Assembly (NCBI GenBank): GCA_002713555.1
Contig: PATG01000107.1
Location: 1-16,128, forward strand
Origin: Planctomycetaceae bacterium
GTDB lineage: Bacteria; Planctomycetota; Planctomycetia; Pirellulales; Lacipirellulaceae
Direction: 5' to 3'
DNA length: 16,128 nt
The notes beneath the pieces were generated by a model that searched no databases, was not told the origin of the DNA, and saw only the letters and a list, made by a program, of their open reading frames with translations. Shown here one piece after another: positions 6,657 to 15,299 of this stretch. Position numbers and translations under genes: made by a program. Each line of letters starts with the position of its first letter. The stretch's first letter is position 1.

Positions 6657-8687
6657 TTACCAAATGCGAATCCGCTCCTGGGGTTCCCGATAATGCTTGT
6701 CCCCCGGTTTGAGCTCAAACGCTTCGTAGAACGGATCAAAATTAGTACAGGGGCCAAAAGCGCGGAACTCGGATGGAGAGTGCGGATCTGTCAGCAGACG
6801 ATTGACCATTTCGGCATCACGGTATTTTCGCCGCCAACTCTGCGCCCATCCCAGAAAAAAACGCTGCGCTCCCGTCCAATCGTCCAGGACAACCGGTTCG
6901 CGTCCCGCTAGTGATAGCAGGTACGCCTTGTAAGCAATCGACATCCCCGAAAGGTCTGCAATGTTTTCGCCCAAGGTAAGACGTCCATTTACATGTTTTC
7001 CCTCCAATGGAGAGTACTGCTCAAATTGATCTACCAGTTTGCTGGTAAGTTTTGCGAAGGCCTCACGGTCTTCATCAGTCCACCAATTGTTGAGATTGCC
7101 ATCTCCGTCAAACTTACTACCTTGATCGTCAAAGGCATGGCTGATCTCATGCCCGATGACTGCCCCGATGCTTCCGTAGTTCACCGCATCATCGGCTGCG
7201 ACATTAAAAAAAGGTGGCTGCAGGATGGCAGCCGGAAAAACGATTTCGTTCATACTTGGGTTGTAGTAGGCATTTACCGTATGGGGCGTCATATGCCATT
7301 CTTCCCGATCAACGGGTCCACCCAATTTGTCGATGGAGCGTTGGTATTCAACACGCTCTGATCGCATGAGATTACCGATGAGTTCATTCGGCTTGATTTC
7401 AAGCTTGGAATAGTCTCGCCACTTTTTCGTGTACCCAATTTTCGTCGTTATCTTGGCTAGTTTTTCTAGAGCTTTGGCTTTGGTAACAGGTGTCATCCAA
7501 GTCAAGTCGTCGATACTTTGCTGATAGGATTGCATGAGATTGTCGACAAGCTCCTCCATCCGAGCATGCGCCTCGGGAGGATAGTGTTTTTTGACATACA
7601 AGCGACCTATCGCGTCTCCCAGCACACCAAACCCGCGCCCACCAGCCAACGCACTGACGGCACGTTTCCAACGTGGTTTGAGCTGAAGGGTGCCAGACAG
7701 CTCTTTGCCATAAAGCTCAAACTTGGCATCGACAAATGCCTTGGGAAGTCCTGATGCAAAGGCATTCAAAATCTGGAACCTAAGGTACTGCTGCCAGACT
7801 TCAACGGGCGTTTGTTCAAGAATCGTTTCCAACGATTCAAAATAGCTAGGCGTCGCAACATTGACTTCTTGGACATGTCCTACTTCGGCAGCATCCAAAA
7901 ATGTCTCCCAATCGATACCGGGCATCTTTTCGACCAAATCCACCATCTGAAACTTGTTATAGCGCCGATTCGCATCCCGCAAATCGGTACGTGTCCAGTG
8001 GGCCTCCGCGAGTTTGGTTTCGAGAGCCAGTATTACTGCTGCCGCCTGCTCGCCGTCAGACAAATCACTCAATTCAAAAAGACGAGTAATATACTCTGCC
8101 AACTTCTTGCGCGCTGAACCGTATTTTTCTTCCTCTTTCAAATAATAATCCCGATCCGGGAGCGATGTGCCACTTTGGATTAAGGCAATTAAATACTGCG
8201 TTGAATTTTTGTCATCCTGATCAACGTAAAAACCCATCGGATTATTCACACCCAACGACTGAAGTGTACCAAAGTGCCCGATGATTTGTTTCTTGGTAGA
8301 GAGCTTGTCCAGCTTGGCAAGTTCTTCGCGCAAAGGCTCCAACCCCAACTGATTAATCACTGTCTCATTCATGTAACTGAGAAAAAAATCGCCAATTTTT
8401 TGGGCGTCACTACCAACCGGACTATTGCTGCCAGCCGCCTCGGCAATGATTTCGCGAATATTGGCCTCTGCCTCATCATGCAGAATGATGAAGGAGCCGT
8501 AATTGGATTTGTCGTCTGGTATGGGTGTGTGTTTTAGCCATTCGCCATTGGCGAATAAAAACAGATTGTCTTGAGGTCGTACCGAGGCATCGATCCCCTG
8601 GGGGTCGATACCCGACAGCAGCGTTTTTGCCTCGGCAAGCGAGGGACCGAAGCAAAAGCAAACAAGAATCAATAGGGGTAATCTCAT
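6657..8687 (-). CDS. Secreted M13-family (neprilysin-type) zinc metallopeptidase
   Basis: This 676-residue metallopeptidase cuts short peptides outside the cytoplasm. A signal peptide (MRLPLLILVCFCFGPSLAEA, about 1-20) directs export. The N-terminal M13 half (about 30-430) includes DNLFLFANGEWL and LPDRDYYL. The catalytic half contains VNAYYNPSMNEIVFPAAILQ (471-490), the zinc site HEISH (513-517, both His ligands and catalytic Glu), AFDDQGSKFDGDG, the third ligand Glu574 in GENIADL, and DPHSPSEFR (about 634-642, transition-state His and substrate Arg). The chain ends RIRIW, matching the family's C-terminal x-x-W without the Cys of animal neprilysins. Length and motifs indicate an intact enzyme. 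The start is ATG 8687, with AGGA seven bases upstream. The gene diverges from queG across 318 bases. Confidence 0.96.
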   Translation of the reverse strand: MRLPLLILVCFCFGPSLAEAKTLLSGIDPQGIDASVRPQDNLFLFANGEWLKHTPIPDDKSNYGSFIILHDEAEANIREIIAEAAGSNSPVGSDAQKIGDFFLSYMNETVINQLGLEPLREELAKLDKLSTKKQIIGHFGTLQSLGVNNPMGFYVDQDDKNSTQYLIALIQSGTSLPDRDYYLKEEEKYGSARKKLAEYITRLFELSDLSDGEQAAAVILALETKLAEAHWTRTDLRDANRRYNKFQMVDLVEKMPGIDWETFLDAAEVGHVQEVNVATPSYFESLETILEQTPVEVWQQYLRFQILNAFASGLPKAFVDAKFELYGKELSGTLQLKPRWKRAVSALAGGRGFGVLGDAIGRLYVKKHYPPEAHARMEELVDNLMQSYQQSIDDLTWMTPVTKAKALEKLAKITTKIGYTKKWRDYSKLEIKPNELIGNLMRSERVEYQRSIDKLGGPVDREEWHMTPHTVNAYYNPSMNEIVFPAAILQPPFFNVAADDAVNYGSIGAVIGHEISHAFDDQGSKFDGDGNLNNWWTDEDREAFAKLTSKLVDQFEQYSPLEGKHVNGRLTLGENIADLSGMSIAYKAYLLSLAGREPVVLDDWTGAQRFFLGWAQSWRRKYRDAEMVNRLLTDPHSPSEFRAFGPCTNFDPFYEAFELKPGDKHYREPQERIRIW

Positions 8688-9005
8688 CGAAAAATCCTAC
8701 TTGGGTTCGAACAAGGCCGGTGGGGAGGATTGGTTTAAGAATTCAAAGCGACTAGTACCGGGATGCAAAACACGTTTGTGACCAGCGGCAGAAACGAAGG
8801 GCAACTGGTGATCTCTTGTTTTGTCGGCATTCGTTTCATCGCTGAGGGCATCTCGAACGTGAGAAATGGCCATACAGGCTAGCCCAGCGCGGCGATCCCG
8901 TTTGCCCAATCAACACAGTTTGGCAAAGATAGCCATTTCGGGAAACACTAAAAATGAAACACGGAATCGCATAGAAGCAATGCTCAAGTCTGTTAAAATC
9001 TGGGC
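8688..9005. other. Divergent gap between M13 peptidase and queG
   Basis: No credible gene; the minus-strand frames here run into antisense of queG. An inverted repeat, TTTGCC (8901-8906) and GGCAAA (8922-8927), is separated by 15 bases and overlaps a TTGGCA box. It could be an operator or a hairpin. A possible minus promoter for the peptidase (TTGCAT, 16 bases, TTGAAT) is weak. The queG promoter candidate is listed separately. Confidence 0.35.
8991..8999 (+). promoter_or_regulatory. Extended -10 element placing queG transcription start at its ATG
   Basis: TGTTAAAAT reads as an extended -10 (TG-n-TAAAAT; the hexamer matches TATAAT at five of six positions). Only six bases separate it from the ATG at 9006, so transcription would begin at or beside the A of the start codon and give a leaderless mRNA. 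No Shine-Dalgarno site is present upstream of the ATG, which fits. No good -35 box is visible, as is common for extended -10 promoters. Confidence 0.4.
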
Positions 9006-10130
9006 ATGAATCCGGAAAAACTGTCAGAAAAATTGAAAAAGCAGGCCCAGACACTCGGTTTTCAGCTTTGTGGTATTTGCCCGGCCATTCCGGCCCCGGG
9101 GGCTCCCAAACTAATCGAATGGTTAGCAGCAGGATATGGGGGGCAAATGCACTATTTGGCGGATCGCCGCGACGCGTATTCCCATCCGAAGCATATCCTG
9201 GATGGCGTACGCAGCCTGGTGATGCTGGGCATGAACTATGCAACCGCGCAACCCACCGAACCCCAAACGGGGCAGGGCAGGGTGTCTCGCTATGCCTGGG
9301 GGGAGGCGGATTACCATGACCTGATCCGTGATCGCTTGCACCAGTTGGCCGACTTCTTGCGCATGCAAGTACCAGCAGCCAGAACTCGCGGAGTGGTAGA
9401 TACGGCCCCACTTCTGGAACGCGAGTTTGCTCAGCTGGCCGGCCTGGGTTGGATTGGTAAAAACACCTTATTGCTTTCCAAACAAGCGGGCAGCTATTTC
9501 TTTTTGGCTGGAATACTCACCGATCAAATACTCCACTACGACACAGAACATCTGGCGGACCATTGTGGCACCTGCACTGCCTGCCTGGACGCCTGTCCTA
9601 CCGATGCCTTTGTCGAACCCTATCTGCTGGATGCGACACGTTGTATCAGTTATCTCACCATCGAATTGCAGGATGTTATACCCAATGAATTGCGTCCGGG
9701 CATGCAACAATGGGTCTATGGTTGTGATGTGTGCCAGGATGTTTGTCCCTGGAATCAACCTGCCCCCACTGCTGACGAAAATGCCTTTTGGCCTGAGCTG
9801 TCCAAAAATCCGTTAGACTTGATCCAGCTGTTTGATATCGACGAGCAGGAGTTTCGACGCAGGTTCCGCCATACGCCTTTGTGGCGCTCGCACCGCCGCG
9901 GCCTGCTACGTAATGCTGCCATCGTGCTCGGCAACCAGCGCGCCGGACATGCGCTTGGGGCCCTGGAGCGAGGTTTATCTGACGTAGAACCTCTGGTGCG
10001 GGGAGCCTCCGCTTGGGCCCTGGGTGAATTGCAATCAGCGCCAGCCCGGAAATTGCTATTAGAACGCTCCCAAACTGAATCCGATACGAACGTAAAAGCC
10101 GAAATTCAGGCTGCTTTAAACCTAGGCTGA
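9006..10130 (+). CDS. queG: Epoxyqueuosine reductase
   Basis: This cobalamin- and iron-sulfur-dependent enzyme makes the last step of queuosine synthesis, reducing epoxyqueuosine to queuosine in the anticodon wobble position of GUN tRNAs. The 374 residues match the longer form of the family. Landmarks: LGFQLCGICPA (17-27), MHYLADRR (48-55), RVSRYAWGEADYHD (92-105), catalytic Asp132 in GVVDTAPLLERE, GLGWIGKNTLLL (146-157), a first cluster motif C187-x2-C190-x2-C193-x3-C197 with C213 nearby, and a second C240-x2-C243-x3-C247. Residues about 296-372 form HEAT-like helical repeats that hold tRNA. All expected Cys residues are present. The start is ATG 9006; no ribosome site is visible and the transcript may be leaderless. 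The dus gene follows on the same strand, so the two probably form a tRNA-modification operon. Confidence 0.97.
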   Translation: MNPEKLSEKLKKQAQTLGFQLCGICPAIPAPGAPKLIEWLAAGYGGQMHYLADRRDAYSHPKHILDGVRSLVMLGMNYATAQPTEPQTGQGRVSRYAWGEADYHDLIRDRLHQLADFLRMQVPAARTRGVVDTAPLLEREFAQLAGLGWIGKNTLLLSKQAGSYFFLAGILTDQILHYDTEHLADHCGTCTACLDACPTDAFVEPYLLDATRCISYLTIELQDVIPNELRPGMQQWVYGCDVCQDVCPWNQPAPTADENAFWPELSKNPLDLIQLFDIDEQEFRRRFRHTPLWRSHRRGLLRNAAIVLGNQRAGHALGALERGLSDVEPLVRGASAWALGELQSAPARKLLLERSQTESDTNVKAEIQAALNLG

Positions 10131-10198
10131 CTAGCCCGCTTTGTTGTCGTCAAGAAGAGGAGTTGACTGAAACGACACACTTCCCAAAGAATGGCGGT

Positions 10199-11266
10199 AT
10201 GGTATTCCCCAATCCAAAACTTGAAATTGGCCCTATTTCGCTCGATTTTCCCATCGTGCAGGCAGCCCTGAGTGGTTATAGCGACACGGCGATGCGGGTA
10301 GTAGCGCGCCGCCAGGGCGCCCCCTACACGCTCTGCGAAGTCATGCTGGACAAGTTTATCCTGCAAGTCAAAAACAGGCGTAAAAACCACCACTTTATGC
10401 ATGTTGCCCCTGAAGAGCATCCCGTGGGTGGTCAACTTATGGGAGCAGACCCAGCACAATTTGGCCCCTCCGCATTACGGCTTGTCGAACATGGGTTTGA
10501 CGTGATCGACATCAACTTTGGTTGTCCGGTGAAAAAAGTTCTGGGGCGCTGTCGAGGTGGTTTTCATTTAAGCCAACCTCAAGTCGCATTAGAAATCATC
10601 TCACGCGTGCGCGACGCTGTTCCTCCACACGTCCCCGTCACCGTAAAAATGCGCCGCGGAATTGATGATTCGCCAGAAAGCACTGAGAAATTCTACGAAA
10701 TCTTTGATGGCGCTTATGAGCGAGGTGCCGTCGCAATTACAGTGCATGGTCGAACGGTAACGCAGCGCTACAATGGCCCATCGTCATGGGGATTCTTACG
10801 TGAGGTCAAGCAACATGCAGGACAGCGCGTGGTTTTGGGTAGTGGGGACTTGTTCGACGCCCAGGCGTGTCTAGATATGATACGCATCACGGGAGTCGAT
10901 GGGGTTACCGTAGCCCGTGGCGCTATTGGAAATCCCTGGATCTTTTCCCAGGCCAGAGCGCTGGCCGCCGGGTTGCCGTTACCCGACCCTCCCAGTTTGT
11001 TTGAACAGCGCGATACGATTGCCGAGCACTATTCGCTGGCAGAAGAATTGTACGGCCCTGATCGTTGCGTACCTACCATGCGCAAGTTTGGCATCAAGTA
11101 CGCGCAGCTTCATCCGGAACACGAGCAAGTACGAGCAAGTTTTTGCAGTGTTAAGCAGGCCGGCGCCTGGCGTGAAGTACTCCAGCAATGGTACAGCAGC
11201 GACACACCAGGCAAGTATCCTACGGTAGAAGAACCCAATCCGCTCACTCTGTGCGAGACAAGCTAG
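10199..11266 (+). CDS. dus: tRNA-dihydrouridine synthase
   Basis: This FMN enzyme reduces uridine to dihydrouridine in tRNA using NADPH. Counting from ATG 10199 (355 aa), landmarks are VQAALSGYSDTAMR (about 20-33, FMN site), GQLMGADPAQF (78-88), DINFGCPVKKV with the catalytic Cys at about 109, VTVKMRRG (FMN-contacting Lys about 150), ITVHGRT (His about 183), VVLGSGDL and ARGAIGNPWIF (239-249, flavin phosphate binding). The order and spacing are those of an intact TIM-barrel Dus with a C-terminal helical RNA-binding domain. The motif GCPVKKVLGRCRGG looks planctomycete-like and I cannot place it in DusA, DusB or DusC. The start is uncertain: TTG 10163 has GAGGAG directly against it, too close for normal use, and ATG 10199 has no clear site. 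It lies 68 bases after queG on the same strand. Confidence 0.94.
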   Translation: MVFPNPKLEIGPISLDFPIVQAALSGYSDTAMRVVARRQGAPYTLCEVMLDKFILQVKNRRKNHHFMHVAPEEHPVGGQLMGADPAQFGPSALRLVEHGFDVIDINFGCPVKKVLGRCRGGFHLSQPQVALEIISRVRDAVPPHVPVTVKMRRGIDDSPESTEKFYEIFDGAYERGAVAITVHGRTVTQRYNGPSSWGFLREVKQHAGQRVVLGSGDLFDAQACLDMIRITGVDGVTVARGAIGNPWIFSQARALAAGLPLPDPPSLFEQRDTIAEHYSLAEELYGPDRCVPTMRKFGIKYAQLHPEHEQVRASFCSVKQAGAWREVLQQWYSSDTPGKYPTVEEPNPLTLCETS

Positions 11267-11479
11267 CCCGCCTATCTCTCCCGGTGCTTCAGCAGGGCCG
11301 TAGCCGGATCCGCCAGGATTCGGGGGGGCGTAGAGCAACACATAGCCAACCGGCAAGACCCGGAAGTCTGGCGACATCTGCTACGGCAGGAAATGACTGC
11401 CAACATGATCCCCAAGCAGAATTCGCTGAAGTCCGCGGGAAGAGGCATTACGATAAGAAAACTTAGCGCCAGATCTTAG
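11267..11479 (+). other. Open frame continuing past the dus stop, no start codon
   Basis: The dus reading frame stays open for another 70 codons after its TAG (11264-11266) and stops at TAG 11477-11479, overlapping the end of the opposing gene by 17 bases. The peptide has a protein-like stretch (DPEVWRHLLRQEMTANMIPK), but no ATG, GTG or TTG begins it until ATG 11393, near its end. It could be chance, readthrough, or the remnant of a small lost gene. The dus protein already has a natural C-terminus, so a broken dus is unlikely. Confidence 0.2.
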
Positions 11480-14400
11480 GTACCCAACCCTTCAAGTGGC
11501 TCCGGAGGCCTTTGGATTCGGTACTTTCCTTCTCAATTTCGCCTGGGAGTGGCTGCTTGCTGGCAGTGTCCGTATCGAGAGTCGGCACATACTCGACCAG
11601 ATAGCGTGACCAGTACTCATCCACAACTTGCAGGCAATCCACCACATGGCCTTGTTCCAGGGCAATCTTCGCTGCATAGATCCGTTTCACCAACGCACCG
11701 CGAAATCCTTCGTTGAATCGCAGATCGCAGAGTTGAATATCGTCGATCAGGACTTCAGCGTCACCCGTCAGATGATATCGAACACGAATCTGGCCCCTGC
11801 TATTAAGCGGTATATCATCCACCGGAAAATCGTACCGTTTCCAATCCTCGGCCAACGGAGCTTCGCTGCCCAACTGAGCAAATTGTCGATAGAACCGCCC
11901 CCCTTCGCTGTCTTCAATCGCTATGTGCAAACGGGCTTCAGGATTCCAGCGTTTGGCTTTTAAGAAAGCACTCACCACCAACTGTCCCGTTTCGGGCATT
12001 GGAAACCGGTTGCTTTGAATGGCCACCCCGAGCTCATCCTCGCTTTCCAACCGCAAAGCAAAGGCTCCCTGATGGGCATCCCTGTCTTCCAATTGAATAG
12101 CCCCTAAAGCCCCCTGAAAAGGCTGCCAACCCACGATGCGCGTATCGATATTCTCTAGCTCAAACCCAGAATTCTGCAATTGAGAATAGGATCTTTCTAT
12201 ATCTAGATTGCCCGTACGTGCTTCAATTTGTTGGATTCTCTTTTCCAGATCCTGGCGTACCAGATCGTCTTGCGACGTAAGAGGTTCACCCACGCGCAGT
12301 TTTGCGGTCGTGAAACTCCAGGCTTGCAAATCATGAGGTTGCAATTCGACTTGCCATTGCTCGGCCCTGGCCGCCAACAATCCACTGGGCCGCTGTGCGT
12401 CTGCCGTAAGGATCCCCAACTTATGCCAGGTACATTCTTGCGAGGTATCAAAGGGAATACGCACATGAACGGGCCAAGGTGACTGATTCATGAGGGCAAT
12501 CGTGGTTTCGGATTCGGATCGAAACACACGCATGACCAAGGGTTGCTTAGAAATGGTGCGCACCGCCGTTTCGGGACCTGGTAATTGTGCGATGGTACTC
12601 AGTACTTGCAGTAGTTGTGTGTGTGTTGCCAGCGACATTTGTTCGCCACCGACAACGAGTGTGGGCGTATCCTGGCTAGCTATTTTGGCAACCAACTGCT
12701 GACGCATTGCCGTATTTGCCGGTACGCCTTGACTGCTCAACACCAAATGTGATCGTTTCGCACCAAATGGATTGACCTCATCGTACGAAGGCAAAGCAAA
12801 ATCATGCGATGCATGGTACAAAAGTTGTGGAGCATACTGCTCCGATTCCAACAGTTCGCCCCTCTTGTTGGCAGCACTAAGCCGCAGATCCAAAGCCCTC
12901 TGCTGCAATCCGACATTGGCACTCTGACGTAACGGGGCAAATGTTGTAATACCCGGAATGGCTTGGAGAGCCTTCAAATCGATACCGTGCTCATTCAGAA
13001 CCTGGTTCAGATTTACTGGATTGGTAATCGATTCTCGCAGACGCTGCTGCAAAGACCTGCCCGCAAACAGAGATTCTGTTGTTAAAAACAACTGCAAATC
13101 ACTTCGCTGTGCGCTTAGCATCTTGGCAAGCCCCACATAAAGGCCACTCAGTTCTTGTGCCCTCCATTGGGTCCACGGCACACTGTGCTCACCCAACAGT
13201 TTATCGGCTCGCACCTGAAAACGTTGCGGGCCTTCACAGGCAACTTGGATGCCCGTGTCGCGCATAAAGTCTGCAACTGTAGAATCATCCATCCCCCAAG
13301 CCAAACCAGGAAGCACCCCGTAACCATTACCAGCCAATTGAATACCAACACCAGCCAGCGCTGGATGTTGATGGTAGCGATGGATTAATTCGTCAATTAA
13401 AGCCTGAATCTCTTTTTGCACACTTGGATTGAGAGGATTGTAACAGGGCGCCAAACCTCCAACCGTGCCATGTTGCTCCAACCATGATTTTCCATCACGT
13501 CCAATCCAACGGATGCCCGTTTGCTGGGAACTGGCGTCAAGCTGCTGCCGCTCAAGACGGGGCAGGGGAGTGGCCAACTGAATGGTGGGAACAACGCGGA
13601 TACCTTCACGGTCAAAAATCCGCAGCAGCATTTCCAGCACATCTTTGCGATGCGGATCTTGCCCTCTGGCCGACATCATTCCTGTATCGTACCGAGGAGA
13701 AGGACGTATGACCTCACTGGGATACAACGCACTGCCGTCAGCCGCAACCGAAAGCAGTACCGAGTTTTGACCATTCAATCGCAAATACTGCACCAATCGA
13801 TGCGCACCATCGAGAAAGGTTGACCAACTCTGCAAACTCAGACCACTTGCAGCATCCAATGTCTCAGAGGCACCAAAATTTGCTGCAAATGTTGGCTGCG
13901 ATAGATAACCGGCGACCATACGCGACGTTTTAGCAACTGGCTGCGACTCCAAAACCGAAGCATCTTGGCTGTACAGATGGATCTTTCCATATTGGGCCGG
14001 TTTTGTAGGATGCCGATTCACCAGGATTAGTTGGGGCGTATTCGAGCGAGGCCAAAATACAAATCGATGGATGCCCGTTTGTCCATCCGGTGCGACGATG
14101 TTACCAGCAGAATAGAACCCCGAGTCTTGCTTCACCTCCATCACACGACCCGCCGCGTCAGGCTCCACAATGCTAATCGCAAGATGCTGTTCCAGCGCCA
14201 AGGGATACTCTACCTCGATCAAATGCAAAGCCCGACGCTCACGCACCGGCAAAGTATATGCCTGCCAAGAGGACTCGCCTTGGGAAGATGCTCCTGGCAA
14301 TTCCACCAGATCACCTGCCAGAGCAGGGCGAACAACGGGGCGAATATTGCCAATCGAAGCACGAGTTTTTTCGCTCAGCCCCGGGACTTGGGTCCAACTG

Positions 14401-15299
14401 GGCAAACGTTGCCACCAACGGGGATTGGCCGGATCAACAGTCAGGACCGATTGCCACTGGTCAGACAACTGAGGCAACTTGGCACCCGGGTCGATAACAA
14501 CAAACTCCACGTCGCGTTGTACGAGCACTTTGGCCCGTCGACCGGGTACAAATCGTGTGGCCAGACTCTCCTGACGTCGAGCCAGAATCGTCAACCGATA
14601 AGCATCTTCGGCAGAGGGGCACATAATCTCAAAATGGAGCTGTTCTTCCAGAGAAGACCCTGCAACCAACTGTTGGCTTGTCTGCCAAAGTATCTCATCC
14701 GATCCTACAGCGCGCAACAAAACTTCCAGCTCAACAGGCCCCGCTGTCAATTCGGCAGCCAAATCGGGCTGCACACTCAGCGTCCAGGATTCAGCCGGTG
14801 CAAAAACATAATGATCGCGTGCAGGCAGGACACGAAGCTTATCGCCCGGTGCCCGGTGTGCCAGAAAATAGCTACCAAACTCATCGATAGGTTGGCTAAA
14901 TTCGCCAGCAATGATTTCGGCAAGAGGGACTTCGATACTGGTGGATTGTGGCGCCTGGTCGGTCTTTAAAGAAATACGGACCAGTGCCTGCTCATCAGCA
15001 CGAACATTCAAGTCACAGCCATCAAATCCACGTCTTTCCTGTGATCTCACAACCAGATGATTATCACGGATCGACAAAGCAACCGGCGCATCGACTTCTA
15101 TACCCAATGGCTGCAAATCACTCAGCACTCCACCCGCCACAGAAATCTGCCCTGTCCAGCGCGCCTTGGCCACCGTGTCACTCCCCCAAGCCAAACGCAG
15201 ACGAACATTTTTTTCGGCTGCGCTTGTTTCAGAAACGTACGCCACAAGAAGCATAGCGCACAGCACCAGCCCACCTGGCCCTGTGATATTGCGCAGCAT
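11463..15299 (-). CDS. Very large secreted protein with a GHL10-like TIM barrel
   Basis: This protein of 1,278 residues from ATG 15299 begins with a signal peptide (MLRNITGPGGLVLCAMLLVA, cleavage near TSA-AEK, about residue 28). The first about 480 residues are beta-rich, probably immunoglobulin- or jelly-roll-like modules. A TIM-barrel-like region follows (about 490-880): LNGQNSVLLSVAADGSALYP, KDVLEMLLRIFDREGIRVVP, APCYNPLNPSVQKEIQALID and HPALAGVGIQLAGNGYGVLP. This resembles the family 10-like glycosyl hydrolases (GHL10/DUF187) of planctomycetes. A helix (about 1013-1040) then leads to a CBM-like beta sandwich (about 1043-1196: NSGFELEN, GWQPFQGALG, GAFALRLES, VLIDDIQL). A role in polysaccharide binding or cleavage is likely, but catalytic residues are not identified. 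The frame is open upstream to GTG 15452, with ATG 15353 also possible; none has a good ribosome site, and ATG 15299 gives the cleanest signal peptide. Confidence 0.82.
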   Translation of the reverse strand: MLRNITGPGGLVLCAMLLVAYVSETSAAEKNVRLRLAWGSDTVAKARWTGQISVAGGVLSDLQPLGIEVDAPVALSIRDNHLVVRSQERRGFDGCDLNVRADEQALVRISLKTDQAPQSTSIEVPLAEIIAGEFSQPIDEFGSYFLAHRAPGDKLRVLPARDHYVFAPAESWTLSVQPDLAAELTAGPVELEVLLRAVGSDEILWQTSQQLVAGSSLEEQLHFEIMCPSAEDAYRLTILARRQESLATRFVPGRRAKVLVQRDVEFVVIDPGAKLPQLSDQWQSVLTVDPANPRWWQRLPSWTQVPGLSEKTRASIGNIRPVVRPALAGDLVELPGASSQGESSWQAYTLPVRERRALHLIEVEYPLALEQHLAISIVEPDAAGRVMEVKQDSGFYSAGNIVAPDGQTGIHRFVFWPRSNTPQLILVNRHPTKPAQYGKIHLYSQDASVLESQPVAKTSRMVAGYLSQPTFAANFGASETLDAASGLSLQSWSTFLDGAHRLVQYLRLNGQNSVLLSVAADGSALYPSEVIRPSPRYDTGMMSARGQDPHRKDVLEMLLRIFDREGIRVVPTIQLATPLPRLERQQLDASSQQTGIRWIGRDGKSWLEQHGTVGGLAPCYNPLNPSVQKEIQALIDELIHRYHQHPALAGVGIQLAGNGYGVLPGLAWGMDDSTVADFMRDTGIQVACEGPQRFQVRADKLLGEHSVPWTQWRAQELSGLYVGLAKMLSAQRSDLQLFLTTESLFAGRSLQQRLRESITNPVNLNQVLNEHGIDLKALQAIPGITTFAPLRQSANVGLQQRALDLRLSAANKRGELLESEQYAPQLLYHASHDFALPSYDEVNPFGAKRSHLVLSSQGVPANTAMRQQLVAKIASQDTPTLVVGGEQMSLATHTQLLQVLSTIAQLPGPETAVRTISKQPLVMRVFRSESETTIALMNQSPWPVHVRIPFDTSQECTWHKLGILTADAQRPSGLLAARAEQWQVELQPHDLQAWSFTTAKLRVGEPLTSQDDLVRQDLEKRIQQIEARTGNLDIERSYSQLQNSGFELENIDTRIVGWQPFQGALGAIQLEDRDAHQGAFALRLESEDELGVAIQSNRFPMPETGQLVVSAFLKAKRWNPEARLHIAIEDSEGGRFYRQFAQLGSEAPLAEDWKRYDFPVDDIPLNSRGQIRVRYHLTGDAEVLIDDIQLCDLRFNEGFRGALVKRIYAAKIALEQGHVVDCLQVVDEYWSRYLVEYVPTLDTDTASKQPLPGEIEKESTESKGLRSHLKGWVPKIWR

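Noticed and set aside
8836..9411. Minus-strand 191-codon frame opposite the queG start
   Set aside because: Most of it is antisense to the well-supported queG, with no recognisable motif and an unusual Pro/Arg/Cys/Ser composition.
11121..11140. Tandem ten-base repeat ACGAGCAAGT inside dus, possible frameshifting duplication
   Set aside because: The residues after it (VRASF, AWREVLQQWY) still follow the Dus family pattern in the same frame, so no frameshift has occurred.
14031..14969. Plus-strand 312-codon frame
   Set aside because: Entirely antisense to the large secreted protein; rich in Arg, Gln and Cys, with no family features.
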